Origin: Deltaproteobacteria bacterium
GTDB lineage: Bacteria; Desulfobacterota; Desulfobulbia; Desulfobulbales; Desulfurivibrionaceae
Direction of reading: 5' to 3'
DNA: 64,000 nucleotides
Assembly (NCBI GenBank): GCA_021802775.1
Contig: JAJZRJ010000001.1
Coordinates: 62,001-126,000, forward strand
The notes under the pieces: generated by a model
The model's input: only the letters and a program-made list of their open reading frames with translations
Told to the model about the DNA's origin: nothing
Databases searched by the model: none
Shown: one piece after another, positions 1-8,319 of the stretch
How the letters are laid out: each line of letters starts with the position of its first letter
Numbering within the stretch: position 1 is the stretch's first letter
Made by a program: the position numbers and the translations under genes

Positions 1-231
1 AAAATGGACGGCATCGACGTGCTGCGGGAAATAAAGAAGCGGAACCCGGCGGTCCGGATCATCGTCCTCACCGGCTACCCCACCGTCGATGCAGCCAGAC
101 GGGCGCTCACCATGGGCGCTTACGCCTATTGCGCCAAACCAATCGACAAGGACGAACTGGAAACAAAAGTCGCCGAGGCGTTGGGCGCCCCGCTCACCGC
201 GATGCCAGATAATGGAAGTACATCTGGGTAA
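1..231 (+). CDS. Response regulator receiver domain, 3' end only
   Basis: This is the C-terminal part of a CheY-like receiver domain; the 5' end lies outside the window, so the phospho-acceptor Asp cannot be seen. The visible part has the conserved Thr in 'VLTGYP', the GAYAYCAKP segment with the conserved Lys, and the final receiver helix. After that there is only a tail of about 20 residues and no output domain, so it is probably a single-domain regulator acting by protein contact. The last 38 bases overlap the 3' end of the convergent phosphatase gene. A partner histidine kinase is encoded at 3730-4836 on the other strand, but pairing is inference. Confidence 0.85.
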   Translation, partial: KMDGIDVLREIKKRNPAVRIIVLTGYPTVDAARRALTMGAYAYCAKPIDKDELETKVAEALGAPLTAMPDNGSTSG

Positions 232-1246
232 AGCGTCCGGAAACCGCGTCCACACAAGAAAAGGACAAATCCCCCTTCTCCGGGAAAGCCCCTGACAGGA
301 CGAAAAAAACGTTCCGCGAGATGTTGATCAGGATATCCTCCACAAGCGCCTGGCCAAACGCCTCCGCCGGCACGCCATGGGTTCGGCAGATGATCGGCCG
401 GTGGTCAAAAACCAGGCAGCGCCCGGCGCTGTTGAGCGGGCAGCAATATTTGGCGGCGGCATAGAGCTGCGGCATCTCCGGATGGCCGCTCTCCTCGGCC
501 GCCATTTTTTTGATCCGCTGAAAAAAGCCCACCGCCCGGTCGACGCATTCCTGCCGCTGCTGACTTTTCAGCACCTTGTTCATCCGGGTGCTGAGGTAGA
601 TGGCCTCGATCAAACGCAGCTCGAAATAACAACGGCAGCACTGGTCGTGCTCCCGGCCACAGCGGCCCTCTTCCATGCCCTGCCCGGCATGATACGCCGC
701 GACCTTCTCCTCCACGTCCTGCACCAGGCCTTCATATTCCGCGAAGAAATCCGCCAGGTCAACCACCGCCCGATTTTCCGCGGTCGGCGGCCGCACGGTG
801 AGGGTGCCGGCCTTGCGGCCGTATTTCTTGAGCAATTTCCATTGCGCATAATTTGCCGGGGTGGCCCGGGTGTGCGCAAGCCGGTCGCCCGCCACCCTCA
901 GACCGAGACCGCGGCGCAACAGATAGGCGGTGACAAAGGTGCCGGTACGGCCGATGCCGTGACGGCAATGCACCAGCACCTTTTTGCCCAGGTAAACCGC
1001 CTCGTCGAGCCAGGCAAGCGCCTGCTCCATGGCCGCCATGTCCGGCGCGGTCTCGTCCGGAATGGGCAGGAAGTAGACCTCGAAGCCGGTTTTCTCCTCG
1101 ATCTCGTGCAGGTCGCAGAACTCGCCGCAGAGGTTGACGATGGCGTCCACTCCCTGCGCCTTGATGGCATCGAGATCGTCAAAGGACATCGGGGCCGAGC
1201 CCACGGCGAGATAGGGGGTAATCCAGGTCAATTCGTAACGCGCCAT
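194..1246 (-). CDS. Dual-specificity phosphatase fused to a YkgJ-type metal-binding domain
   Basis: A 350-residue two-part protein. Residues 1-150 form a dual-specificity/tyrosine phosphatase with the HCX5R signature HCRHGIGRTG (nucleophile Cys94, phosphate-binding Arg100) and a candidate general acid, Asp64, in 'PDETAP'. Residues about 185-300 carry a Cys-rich YkgJ/UPF0153-like zinc- or iron-chelating domain: a CX6CCXXC cluster near 196-206, then CC and 'GRCLVFDHRPIICR' near 268-290. The gene is the last of a four-gene minus-strand operon and starts 11 bases after the PEP-synthase-like gene, with GGAAAGG upstream of its ATG. Phosphatase chemistry is secure from the motif. The substrate and the role of the metal site are unknown. 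A redox- or metal-gated phosphatase is a speculation from the fusion. Confidence 0.85.
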   Translation of the reverse strand: MARYELTWITPYLAVGSAPMSFDDLDAIKAQGVDAIVNLCGEFCDLHEIEEKTGFEVYFLPIPDETAPDMAAMEQALAWLDEAVYLGKKVLVHCRHGIGRTGTFVTAYLLRRGLGLRVAGDRLAHTRATPANYAQWKLLKKYGRKAGTLTVRPPTAENRAVVDLADFFAEYEGLVQDVEEKVAAYHAGQGMEEGRCGREHDQCCRCYFELRLIEAIYLSTRMNKVLKSQQRQECVDRAVGFFQRIKKMAAEESGHPEMPQLYAAAKYCCPLNSAGRCLVFDHRPIICRTHGVPAEAFGQALVEDILINISRNVFFVLSGAFPEKGDLSFSCVDAVSGRFTQMYFHYLASR

Positions 1247-1257
1247 TGCCTTTCCGT

Positions 1258-3708
1258 TTATGGGTCGGTGGGGGGGGCGGCAGCGGTAAAAAAATCGCAG
1301 CGGCCCGCCATGAATTCCTGCGCGAATCGTCGCGCTGTTTCCTCGTTCGCGATAACCATATCGAGCAACCTGGTGGCGCCGAGAAGCCGACCAACCTCCT
1401 GCAGCCTCGCCAATAACAAGGCGGCCGGCTCCCGACTGCGCATCGCATCCAGCAGATCACCCCGGATGGTCACCCGGAATCCGCTTTCCCGCAACACCTC
1501 GGCAATGAAGCGGAGCCTGAGGAGCCGGCCGCCAAGGGACGCCCCGCCGCCGACAAACCGCAAGGTGGCGTAGTTGTTCTCCGATTCATCGGTGGCCAGG
1601 GCCTCCACCACGGTATAGTGGTAGCCAAAGCGGATATGGAAATGCACGTAATCCTGATCCACCACCGCATAACTGGCATAGGCAGGGGAATCCGGCGGCA
1701 CCACCCCGCCACCCTGCACTGCCTCGCTAAAGGTCTGCCAGTCGAAATGGTGCGGCGACCGCCAACGGAGGTCGGGATGGCAAAGTCCCTGCCAGATCGC
1801 CCGCATGGGCCGACTCGTCACCTGCTCGATAGCGACCGCCTCCTGCTCGCCAACCGCCGGAAGACCGTGGCCGATATCCAGCAGATAGGCCTGCAACGGC
1901 AGGGTGCTCAGCAATTGCCGCCCCGCGGCGCGCGCCCGGCCTCCATGGCGCGTGGCAACGGCAAACATCTCGACCATCCCCTGTTCGTGGACAAACCGGA
2001 TGATGTCGTGGAGTGAACGGCACTTTTCCACCGTAAAGTCTGGCTGTCCAGGCTCCGGCAGATGCAGCGGGGCAAGCTCGGCCAGCAGTGCCGCCACCAG
2101 GCTGGCCAGCGGAGTTTCCGGCAGCGGCCGGCGCCGCAGCGGCACCTCGCCGAGCAACCCGGCGTAAATTACCGCCTGATCGGCGTCCACGGTAACCGCC
2201 TGCCCTTCGGCCAGTACCGCCCTGGCCTGCGCCACCTGCACCAGGGTTGGCACCCCGTATTCGCGGGCCACCAAGGCACAATGGCCGACGCTGCTGCCCT
2301 CTTCGGCCACCACCGCCGCCAGCCGTGGCAGCAAGGGGGCATATTCCGGCGGCAGGCTCGCCGCCACCAGTACCGCGCCATCGGGCACCGTCGGCAACGC
2401 CTGTCCCGGCCGGACCCGCACCACCTGACCACTGCCGACCCCGCCCATGGCGCGCACCCCGCCGTGGAGCAGAGGCGGCAACGCCACCGGGGGCGAGGGC
2501 GCGGAGACCACCGACCCCGATGGCCCAACAGGCAGGGGCCGGCACTGCAGCAGCAAGAGGCGGCCCTGTTGGTCCCGGCACCACTCGATATCCTGGGGCT
2601 GCCCATAGAAATGGGCGATTCGACGCCCCCATGCCGCGAGTTGCTCGATTTCCCGGGCCGTCAACAGCGCGGAGGCCCCAGCGGCATCCACCCGAATCAC
2701 CTCCGGGGTGGCCTCGCCATGTACCAACTGCTCCCCCTGCCCGGCCACCGCATGAATCACCACGCTTTCCGCCCCGCCCTCGGCGGGGTCGCCGACCGCC
2801 ATCACCCCGCTTACCGCCGCATCCACCATGGCCAGCACCAGCACCGCCATGGGGGTCATGTTGTCAGCAAGACCGTGCTGCACGCGGTAATGGAGAGCGC
2901 GCTCGCCATAACGGCTCGCAATCACCTGCCGGTAGCCGTCCATAATTGCCGTGACCGGCACATCGAGCACCGTCCGGTATTGTCCGGCAAAGGTCAGCTC
3001 ACTGTCCTCCGCCCGGGCGCTGCTCCGCACGGCAAAACGGTTCGCCCCGGCCGCGGTCATGCCGGCGGCAGCCGCCGTCACCGCCGCGCTCACCTCGTCA
3101 GGCACCGGCGTCGCTTCGATCAGGGCGGTCAGTGCCGCCGCGATGGTGGCTACCTGCTCCTCGGCGGCGAGATCGAGGGTGGCAAGGCGCCGGTCAATGT
3201 CCTGCTGGAGTGCCGCCGAAAGAACGCGGTAAAAAGCGGTGGTGGTGATGATAAAGCCGGCTGGCACCGGCAACCCCAACTCCTGATGCACCTGAACCAA
3301 ATGGGCCGCCTTGCCGCCGACCAGGGCCGGATCAGTGGCCACCGCCTGCGCAAACCCCACGACATAGGGCGGGGTATCCAACCGTTCCGCACGCGGCCAC
3401 TGGCGCCACACCGCCTCCTCGCAGGCCCGCACCTTCCGGCGCAGCAGATCGTAGCGCCCTGGCGCCATGGCCATCAGTTCCGTCACCATGTCGGAAACCG
3501 CTGCCAGTAATGCCTCGTAGCGCGCCTGCACCAGCAGCCAGTCCACCCGGCGGTGGCCGAACCCGATCTCCTCCTGTTCGGCCAGCAGTTCGTGCGCCGT
3601 GCGGTCACGGGCCAAAAGCCGCCGGAAGGCGGCGTAGCGCACCGGCAAGGTATAGCTGGCGGGAAAGAATCGGGAAAGCCACTGTCGCCAGCGTCTACCT
3701 ACTCCCAT
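1258..3708 (-). CDS. PEP synthase-like phosphotransferase (ATP-grasp plus phosphohistidine domain)
   Basis: About 816 residues. After an N-terminal region of about 90 residues comes a PPDK/PEP-synthase ATP-binding domain (residues about 100-420, beginning near 'VGGKAAHLVQ'), then a swivelling phosphohistidine domain near 440-540 with 'GSSVGHCALVAREYGVPTL', the variant of GGXTSHXAIVAR that keeps the His. The last 270 residues do not resemble the PEP/pyruvate TIM barrel, so true PEP synthase activity is unlikely. The architecture recalls ATP-grasp/His phosphotransferases with a replaced acceptor domain, such as rifampin phosphotransferase. AGGGAGGA lies 7 bases before the second in-frame ATG (3708) and abuts the first (3714), so 3708 is preferred. 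It lies 21 bases after the histidine kinase gene in one operon. The acceptor is unknown. Confidence 0.8.
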   Translation of the reverse strand: MGVGRRWRQWLSRFFPASYTLPVRYAAFRRLLARDRTAHELLAEQEEIGFGHRRVDWLLVQARYEALLAAVSDMVTELMAMAPGRYDLLRRKVRACEEAVWRQWPRAERLDTPPYVVGFAQAVATDPALVGGKAAHLVQVHQELGLPVPAGFIITTTAFYRVLSAALQQDIDRRLATLDLAAEEQVATIAAALTALIEATPVPDEVSAAVTAAAAGMTAAGANRFAVRSSARAEDSELTFAGQYRTVLDVPVTAIMDGYRQVIASRYGERALHYRVQHGLADNMTPMAVLVLAMVDAAVSGVMAVGDPAEGGAESVVIHAVAGQGEQLVHGEATPEVIRVDAAGASALLTAREIEQLAAWGRRIAHFYGQPQDIEWCRDQQGRLLLLQCRPLPVGPSGSVVSAPSPPVALPPLLHGGVRAMGGVGSGQVVRVRPGQALPTVPDGAVLVAASLPPEYAPLLPRLAAVVAEEGSSVGHCALVAREYGVPTLVQVAQARAVLAEGQAVTVDADQAVIYAGLLGEVPLRRRPLPETPLASLVAALLAELAPLHLPEPGQPDFTVEKCRSLHDIIRFVHEQGMVEMFAVATRHGGRARAAGRQLLSTLPLQAYLLDIGHGLPAVGEQEAVAIEQVTSRPMRAIWQGLCHPDLRWRSPHHFDWQTFSEAVQGGGVVPPDSPAYASYAVVDQDYVHFHIRFGYHYTVVEALATDESENNYATLRFVGGGASLGGRLLRLRFIAEVLRESGFRVTIRGDLLDAMRSREPAALLLARLQEVGRLLGATRLLDMVIANEETARRFAQEFMAGRCDFFTAAAPPTDP

Positions 3709-3729
3709 GGCCATTCCTCCCTGCTGCGG

Positions 3730-4836
3730 TTAGCCCAACTCCCGTTCCCGCAGCACGCTAAGATGGGTCGGCAGCGTTATCTCAACCGTCGTACCGGTCC
3801 CTGGCTGGCTGCGGAGCGCCAGTTCCCCCCGATGGCCTTCGACGATCTGCTTGACGTAGGAAAGGCCGAGGCCCGTCCCACGGCGGTCGACGAGCGCCAT
3901 GGGAGTCATAATCTGGTTGAGGCGTTCGGCAGGAATCCCGGGGCCATTGTCCTCGATGCGCAACATCACCCCGCCTTCCGCCAGCAAGGTCGTCAGCCGA
4001 ATCGCCTCGCCCCGCCGGCACGCCTCGATGCTGTTGCGTAACAGATGCATGATGGCGATCTTCATCAACCGTTCGTTGCCTTGGAAAAGCAGCAGGGCCG
4101 ACGAGAGATTCGTGGTGAGCACCACCCCCTTTTCCGCCGCCTCCGGGGCCAGCAACGCCACGCATTCCTCGGCCATGCCACCAAGATCGAGCGGCACAAA
4201 GGCACCCGGTACCTCGGTCCGGACCGACTCGAACCGGGTCACCAATTCCTCCAACCGTTCGGCCTGCTCCCGGACCCTGGCCAGACGCTCGCCATCCGCC
4301 GCCGGCATCTGGCCGATCTCGTGCGTCATCCGCCGCACCAGCCCCCCGATGATCACTGCCGGATTCCGAATGTCGTGGGCAAAACGCAGCGCCATTTCCA
4401 TCCGGGTCCGCTCGGAGACCGCGCTTTCCAGAGCCCGGTTCAGGTCAAGTAATTCCCGGCTGGTGCGTTCGATTTTGTTGTGGTCGCGGGCCATGCGGCT
4501 GATGATCGTCTGCATCCGTTGAAAAAAAAGGGTAACGCTGGCGATGACGACAAAGGTGAGGGTATTGATCGAGCCGCTGATCGGCGAAAGGTGCTGCCAC
4601 CAGTCACGGCGGCCGCCCAGAACGAGCAGGTGCTTGGCAATATGGCCCCCGGCGCGCGAGACGGCAAAGGCAACAAGGGCGCCGCAGAACCAGACCAGGT
4701 AGGTGGCCAGCGGATCTTCGTCATTGCGGTCGAGGATTTTGTAGGCCATGCGCAGGCAGAGGACCGAGCCGACGAACATCAAGGCCGAGCCGACGATGTC
4801 GATAGCCCAGACCGGCAGGAGCGAGATGGTGGTCAT
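3730..4836 (-). CDS. Membrane sensor histidine kinase
   Basis: A 368-residue histidine kinase. The N-terminus has hydrophobic stretches at about 7-30, 47-62 and 88-107, indicating a small membrane sensor with little periplasmic sequence. A coiled-coil linker leads to the H-box 'RFAHDIRNP' (His154), followed by an N-box 'HLLRNSIEA', a G1 box 'DNGPGIP' and a G2 box 'GTGLGLSYVKQIV'. All catalytic elements are intact. Its start overlaps the stop of the preceding membrane-protein gene as ATGA, which suggests translational coupling, and the PEP-synthase-like gene follows closely. The sensed signal is unknown. The receiver protein at 1-231 is a candidate partner by proximity. Confidence 0.9.
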   Translation of the reverse strand: MTTISLLPVWAIDIVGSALMFVGSVLCLRMAYKILDRNDEDPLATYLVWFCGALVAFAVSRAGGHIAKHLLVLGGRRDWWQHLSPISGSINTLTFVVIASVTLFFQRMQTIISRMARDHNKIERTSRELLDLNRALESAVSERTRMEMALRFAHDIRNPAVIIGGLVRRMTHEIGQMPAADGERLARVREQAERLEELVTRFESVRTEVPGAFVPLDLGGMAEECVALLAPEAAEKGVVLTTNLSSALLLFQGNERLMKIAIMHLLRNSIEACRRGEAIRLTTLLAEGGVMLRIEDNGPGIPAERLNQIMTPMALVDRRGTGLGLSYVKQIVEGHRGELALRSQPGTGTTVEITLPTHLSVLRERELG

Positions 4837-5321
4837 GCGCCGCCTCCGCCTGCCTCGCCATTCTCCCGGCCAAGGGTCCGGTGGAGACCGCGCATGCCGA
4901 AATAAAAACAGAAGATGGCCGGCACGGCCAGCAAATGATCCATCTTCACAATGTAGTAGAGAATCTCGCGCCAGGAAACAAAAGCAAGACGCGGCACCAC
5001 TTGGCCCGGCTCACTGAGCAGGGATGCCTCCGGCACCAGCACCTCGACAAAATGACCGCCAAAGGCCCAGATATTCCAGAGGGCGAGCAGCCAGCCGCCG
5101 GCCGCCATCAACTGCCAGGGCCGACGGGTGCTGAGCCAGCTCCGCTGAATGCCCAGCGCAAAGAAGATCATGGCGGCCAGGAAAAAGAGATGGGCAAGCT
5201 GATGGAGGTAGAGACCTTCGTAGGCGTGGGTCTGCAAGGCAAACGCCGGCGTCGGCACCGCGAAAGGAAGGAGCACCAGCCATCCTCCTGCCATCACCCT
5301 GCGCCACCGGTCAGATAACAT
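4833..5321 (-). CDS. Multi-pass membrane protein coupled to a histidine kinase
   Basis: About 162 residues if started at the ATG at 5321, which follows a GGTGAGGGG purine-rich stretch; an upstream in-frame start at 5384 adds only a basic, Arg-rich lead that does not look like protein. An N-terminal hydrophobic stretch ending near 'PTPAFA' may be a signal sequence or first membrane helix. Further hydrophobic segments follow at 'LAHLFFLAAMIFFALG', 'LMAAGGWLLALWNIW' and 'LLAVPAIFCFYFGM'. Several His and Trp residues sit in or near the membrane segments. The stop overlaps the kinase start (ATGA), so it may be the kinase's sensory partner. I do not recognise a named family. Confidence 0.7.
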   Translation of the reverse strand: MLSDRWRRVMAGGWLVLLPFAVPTPAFALQTHAYEGLYLHQLAHLFFLAAMIFFALGIQRSWLSTRRPWQLMAAGGWLLALWNIWAFGGHFVEVLVPEASLLSEPGQVVPRLAFVSWREILYYIVKMDHLLAVPAIFCFYFGMRGLHRTLGRENGEAGGGGA

Positions 5322-5390
5322 CCCCTCACCCCCCCCTGCGCTGCCCTCTCTCCGCTCCGGTCGCCTCCGGTGCCGGACCGCCACTTTCTT

Positions 5391-5399
5391 ATCTTAGCA
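5391..5399 (-). promoter_or_regulatory. Possible extended -10 promoter of the kinase operon
   Basis: Read on the minus strand the sequence is TGCTAAGAT, an extended -10 (TGN before TAAGAT). No good -35 is present. It lies about 70 bases upstream of the ATG at 5321 and is the only promoter-like site before the four-gene operon. Confidence 0.35.
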
Positions 5400-5457
5400 A
5401 AATCACCGCACCAACGAAAAGCGCGAAATTACAAGGCGCACAGCGCCACGAAAAAAG

Positions 5458-6447
5458 TCAGCGCAGGAAGTGCTGCCGGCGGCAGGCATCAAGCACCAGC
5501 TTCGTCAGGCCGGCAATGAAGCGGGGATCGGCATTGGGGACGGCAGTACGCATAAGCCGTATCCCATAGGCGTTGGCAAGATCCCGATACTGGATGTCGA
5601 TCTCGTAGAGCGTCTCCACATGATCGGAGACAAAACTGATGGGTACCATGAGGATGTTCTTCACGCGCTGATCGGCCAACTCCCGGATCATCTCCTGGGT
5701 GGAGGGGGTGAGCCACTTGACCGGCCCGCTACGGCTCTGGAAACAAAGCTTGCCGGTGATGCCGGTTTCGCGTTCCACCGCGGCGATGGTGCGCGAGATG
5801 TGGTCGAGATAGGGGTCGCCCTCGACGATGAAGGAAACCGGCAGGCTGTGAGCGCTGTACACCACGGTAACCTGCTCCGGTGCGTCGAACCGCTGCAACC
5901 CCTGGCGGATGGTCTCGGCCAGGGCCGCGACGTAATCGGGCTGGTCGGGCCAGGCATTGATCACCGCGAGTTCGAACGGGGTAGCGGACTCGGCCACCGC
6001 CCGCCGGAGGTCCTTGAACGAGGAACCGCTGGTGGCCTTGGAGTAATGCGGGTAGAGCGGCAGGGCCACCAGCCGACGCACTCCGTGGGCCGCCAGTTTG
6101 GCCAGGGTTTCATCGGCCCGCGGCCGCCAGTAACGCATCACCGCCCCCACCAGAAAACGGCCGTGCGGCGTAAGCTGCTTGGCCAGGGCCTTGCCTTGCT
6201 CCGCGGTGATCCGGGCCAGGGGCGAACTGCCGCCGATGAGTTCGTAGGACTTGCGGCTTTTCACCGCCCGTTTGCGGGCGATCTTCCGGGCGATGAACTT
6301 TTGCAGAAAGGGAAAAGGGGAAAGGCGGATGATGTTGCGGTCGGCAAAGAGGTTGAAAAGAAAGGGCTCGACATCGGCCAGTTTCTCCGGGCCGCCCATG
6401 TTGAGCAGGACGACGCCGATGGGTTCGCTCCGGTGGTTGCCCATCAT
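5458..6447 (-). CDS. hemH: Ferrochelatase
   Basis: A 329-residue HemH/CpfC-family ferrochelatase, the usual length for a bacterial enzyme. It opens with 'GVVLLNMGGPEKLADVEPFL', has 'GAVMRYWRP' and 'LPLYPHYS' in the first half, the metal-site His in 'VVYSAHSLP', and the second conserved segment 'PISFVSDHVETLYEID' with its His and Glu residues. It inserts Fe(II) into a porphyrin. The substrate (protoporphyrin IX or coproporphyrin III) cannot be told from the sequence. The start is 6447 or the adjacent ATG at 6444; AAAGGAG lies just upstream. The HD-domain gene ends 9 bases before it, and hemE lies further upstream on the same strand. Confidence 0.95.
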   Translation of the reverse strand: MMGNHRSEPIGVVLLNMGGPEKLADVEPFLFNLFADRNIIRLSPFPFLQKFIARKIARKRAVKSRKSYELIGGSSPLARITAEQGKALAKQLTPHGRFLVGAVMRYWRPRADETLAKLAAHGVRRLVALPLYPHYSKATSGSSFKDLRRAVAESATPFELAVINAWPDQPDYVAALAETIRQGLQRFDAPEQVTVVYSAHSLPVSFIVEGDPYLDHISRTIAAVERETGITGKLCFQSRSGPVKWLTPSTQEMIRELADQRVKNILMVPISFVSDHVETLYEIDIQYRDLANAYGIRLMRTAVPNADPRFIAGLTKLVLDACRRQHFLR

Positions 6448-6456
6448 GCTCCTTTG

Positions 6457-7029
6457 TCAGAATGTCTCGTTGCCAAGAGTGACGGCATACTCCGCCACCA
6501 CCCCGGCGAGTTCGGCCGGCGCCCACGGCAGCAGCGTGAAAAGCCGCTCCTCCACCTGGCGACAGAGCGCGAAGTTCTGCCGGATCAGGCGGTGCAGCCG
6601 TTCGTCGTTGCGACCATACCGGGCGATGATATAATCGAGCCGCTCGTCAAGACCTACCACCTGATCGTGCAGCACCCGTTTATCGGCGTAATAGACGATC
6701 TCCTTCTCGCGGCAGCACTCGGGCGAAACATCACGCAACAGCACATGCTCGGCCACGATCTCGGCGATCTCGGCGTAATCGTGACGCCGGCAGATCTCGC
6801 TGCCCATGGCCGCGTGGTTGCCGTCGCAATCGAGGCAGGCGGTCTTGGCAATGTCGTGCAACAGGGCGCCGGCCACGGTCAGTTCCACCGAAACGCCCAC
6901 CCCGCGTCGGCTCAGGTTCTCGGCCATCAGGCCGGCTACCCGCGCCACCAGCAACGAATGGTCACGGATGTTGGCCAGCATCCGGTACGCATCCATGAGC
7001 GCGAAGCACTGGCTGACCGTGGGGATCAT
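6457..7029 (-). CDS. HD-domain phosphohydrolase
   Basis: About 190 residues from the ATG at 7029. It contains an HD fold with His in 'RDHSLLVARVAGLMAE', the HD pair in 'GALLHDIAKTACL', a later 'HAAMGSEICRRHDY' and 'IVAEHVLLRD', as in HDIG-type metal-dependent hydrolases. The frame stays open to 7101, but that upstream part lies inside a palindromic repeat, so the ATG at 7029 is the better start even though AAGGAG abuts it directly. The gene sits between hemE and hemH on the same strand. Its substrate is unknown and it need not act in heme synthesis. Confidence 0.8.
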   Translation of the reverse strand: MIPTVSQCFALMDAYRMLANIRDHSLLVARVAGLMAENLSRRGVGVSVELTVAGALLHDIAKTACLDCDGNHAAMGSEICRRHDYAEIAEIVAEHVLLRDVSPECCREKEIVYYADKRVLHDQVVGLDERLDYIIARYGRNDERLHRLIRQNFALCRQVEERLFTLLPWAPAELAGVVAEYAVTLGNETF

Positions 7030-7054
7030 CTCCTTCTCACCGACTGCATGTTTT

Positions 7055-7167
7055 GGCCACGAAAACCACGAAAGGAAGAGCGGATGCGAAACCCTCATCA
7101 TCGGGACGCGGCACGCCGGACCCCTTTGTCCGGTTTTCTTTCGTGAATTTCGTGGGGTTCGTGGCGG
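7055..7167. repeat. Palindromic intergenic repeat, family A copy 1
   Basis: The left arm is GGCCACGAAAACCACGAAAG (7055-7074) and the right arm at 7138-7167 reads as its approximate reverse complement, with units CGTGAATTTCGTGG and GTTCGTGGC. A small inner hairpin, CCGGAC/GTCCGG, lies at 7116-7133. A shorter relative is at 9390-9447. It lies between hemE and the HD gene and looks like a REP-type element. Confidence 0.75.
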
Positions 7168-7176
7168 AATTCTCCC

Positions 7177-8214
7177 TTATCCCCGCCTGCTCAGCCGGTG
7201 GACCGCCTCCACCATGAACTTGGCCTGTGCCGGCGGAATCTCCGGCAGGATGCCATGGCCGAGGTTGAAGATATGGCCGCGAGCGCCCTTGGCGCCGGCA
7301 AGGATGGCGCTGATGCGTTCCTCCATCTTGGCGGGCGGCAGCAGCAGGGCGCAGGGATCGAGGTTGCCCTGGAGCGCCACTTTCGGCCCCACCACCTTGA
7401 CAGCCTCGGCCATGTCGATACGCCAGTCAAGGCCCAGCACATCGGCGCCGCTGGTGAGACTCTGGGGCAGCAAGGTCGCGCCGTTGTTGGCAAAGTAGAT
7501 GATCGGCACCGTGACGCCGCCCTCTTTCAACTCGCGGATGATGCGCTGCACATAGGGCAGGGCGAACTTGCTGAAATCGTAGGGCGAGAGCACCCCGACC
7601 CAGGAGTCGAAGATCTGCAACGCCTGGGCGCCGGCCGCCACCTGCGCCTTGAGATAAAGCGTGGTGCAGGCGGTGATCTTGTCGAGCAGGGCCGCGTAGA
7701 GCTCCGGCTCGGTGTACATCATCTGCTTGGTGAGCAGGAACTGCCGCGAGGAACCGCCCTCGATGAGGTAGGTGGCCAGGGTAAACGGCGCGCCGGAAAA
7801 GCCGATGAGCGGCACCTTGTTGGCCAGTTCCCGCCGCAACAGGCGGATGGTGTCGAGCACGTAGGGGAGTTCCAGTTCCGGGTCCGGCACCACCAGTTTC
7901 GCCACCGCGGCGCGGTCGCGCACCGGCTGGGGAAAGACCGGCCCCCGCTTTTCGTGGAACTCCAGGGGGGCGCCCATCTTTTCGAGCGGCACCAGGATGT
8001 CGGAGAAGAGGATGGCGGCGTCCACCCCGAGGATATCCACCGGCTGGATGGTAACCTCGGCCGCGGCCGCCGGCGTCTTGCACATCTCCAGGAAGGTATA
8101 TTTGCTGCGGACCGTGTGGTATTCCGGCAGATAGCGGCCGGCCTGGCGCATGAGCCACACCGGGGTGTAATCGGTCTGCTCACCCCGGCAGGCCTTGAGA
8201 AAAGTCTCGTTCAT
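7177..8214 (-). CDS. hemE: Uroporphyrinogen decarboxylase
   Basis: 345 residues, the normal family length. The N-terminal signature 'PVWLMRQAGRYLPEY' contains the conserved Arg residues that bind substrate carboxylates. The central 'GFSGAPFTLATYLIEG' signature and the catalytic Asp region 'ILFSDILVPLEKMG' are also present. It decarboxylates the four acetate side chains of uroporphyrinogen III to give coproporphyrinogen III in the cytoplasm. A strong AGGAGG lies upstream of the ATG at 8214. The gene follows the heme-type radical SAM gene, with a palindromic repeat in the spacer, and precedes the HD gene and hemH. Confidence 0.97.
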   Translation of the reverse strand: MNETFLKACRGEQTDYTPVWLMRQAGRYLPEYHTVRSKYTFLEMCKTPAAAAEVTIQPVDILGVDAAILFSDILVPLEKMGAPLEFHEKRGPVFPQPVRDRAAVAKLVVPDPELELPYVLDTIRLLRRELANKVPLIGFSGAPFTLATYLIEGGSSRQFLLTKQMMYTEPELYAALLDKITACTTLYLKAQVAAGAQALQIFDSWVGVLSPYDFSKFALPYVQRIIRELKEGGVTVPIIYFANNGATLLPQSLTSGADVLGLDWRIDMAEAVKVVGPKVALQGNLDPCALLLPPAKMEERISAILAGAKGARGHIFNLGHGILPEIPPAQAKFMVEAVHRLSRRG

Positions 8215-8229
8215 GAAGATCCTCCTAAA

Positions 8230-8319
8230 AAAATTCAGAATGAAGAATGCATAATGAATAATGGACTACGCGGAACGGGAATAACTTCGTCACATTCTTC
8301 ATTCTTCATTCTTAATTTT
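8230..8319. repeat. Palindromic repeat, family B (AATGAAGAATG type)
   Basis: The left arm at 8231-8249 contains CAGAATGAAGAATG and the right arm at 8293-8319 contains CATTCTTCATTCTTC, its inverted counterpart, around an AT-rich and GC-mixed loop. The right arm supplies the stop codon and last codons of the radical SAM gene, so that protein's final 'KIKNEE' is repeat-encoded. Confidence 0.7.

Noticed and set aside
2062-3510. Plus-strand open frame of 482 codons opposite the PEP-synthase-like gene
   Set aside because: Its composition is His/Gln/Arg/Gly-rich, a complement artefact; the minus-strand protein has clear domains.
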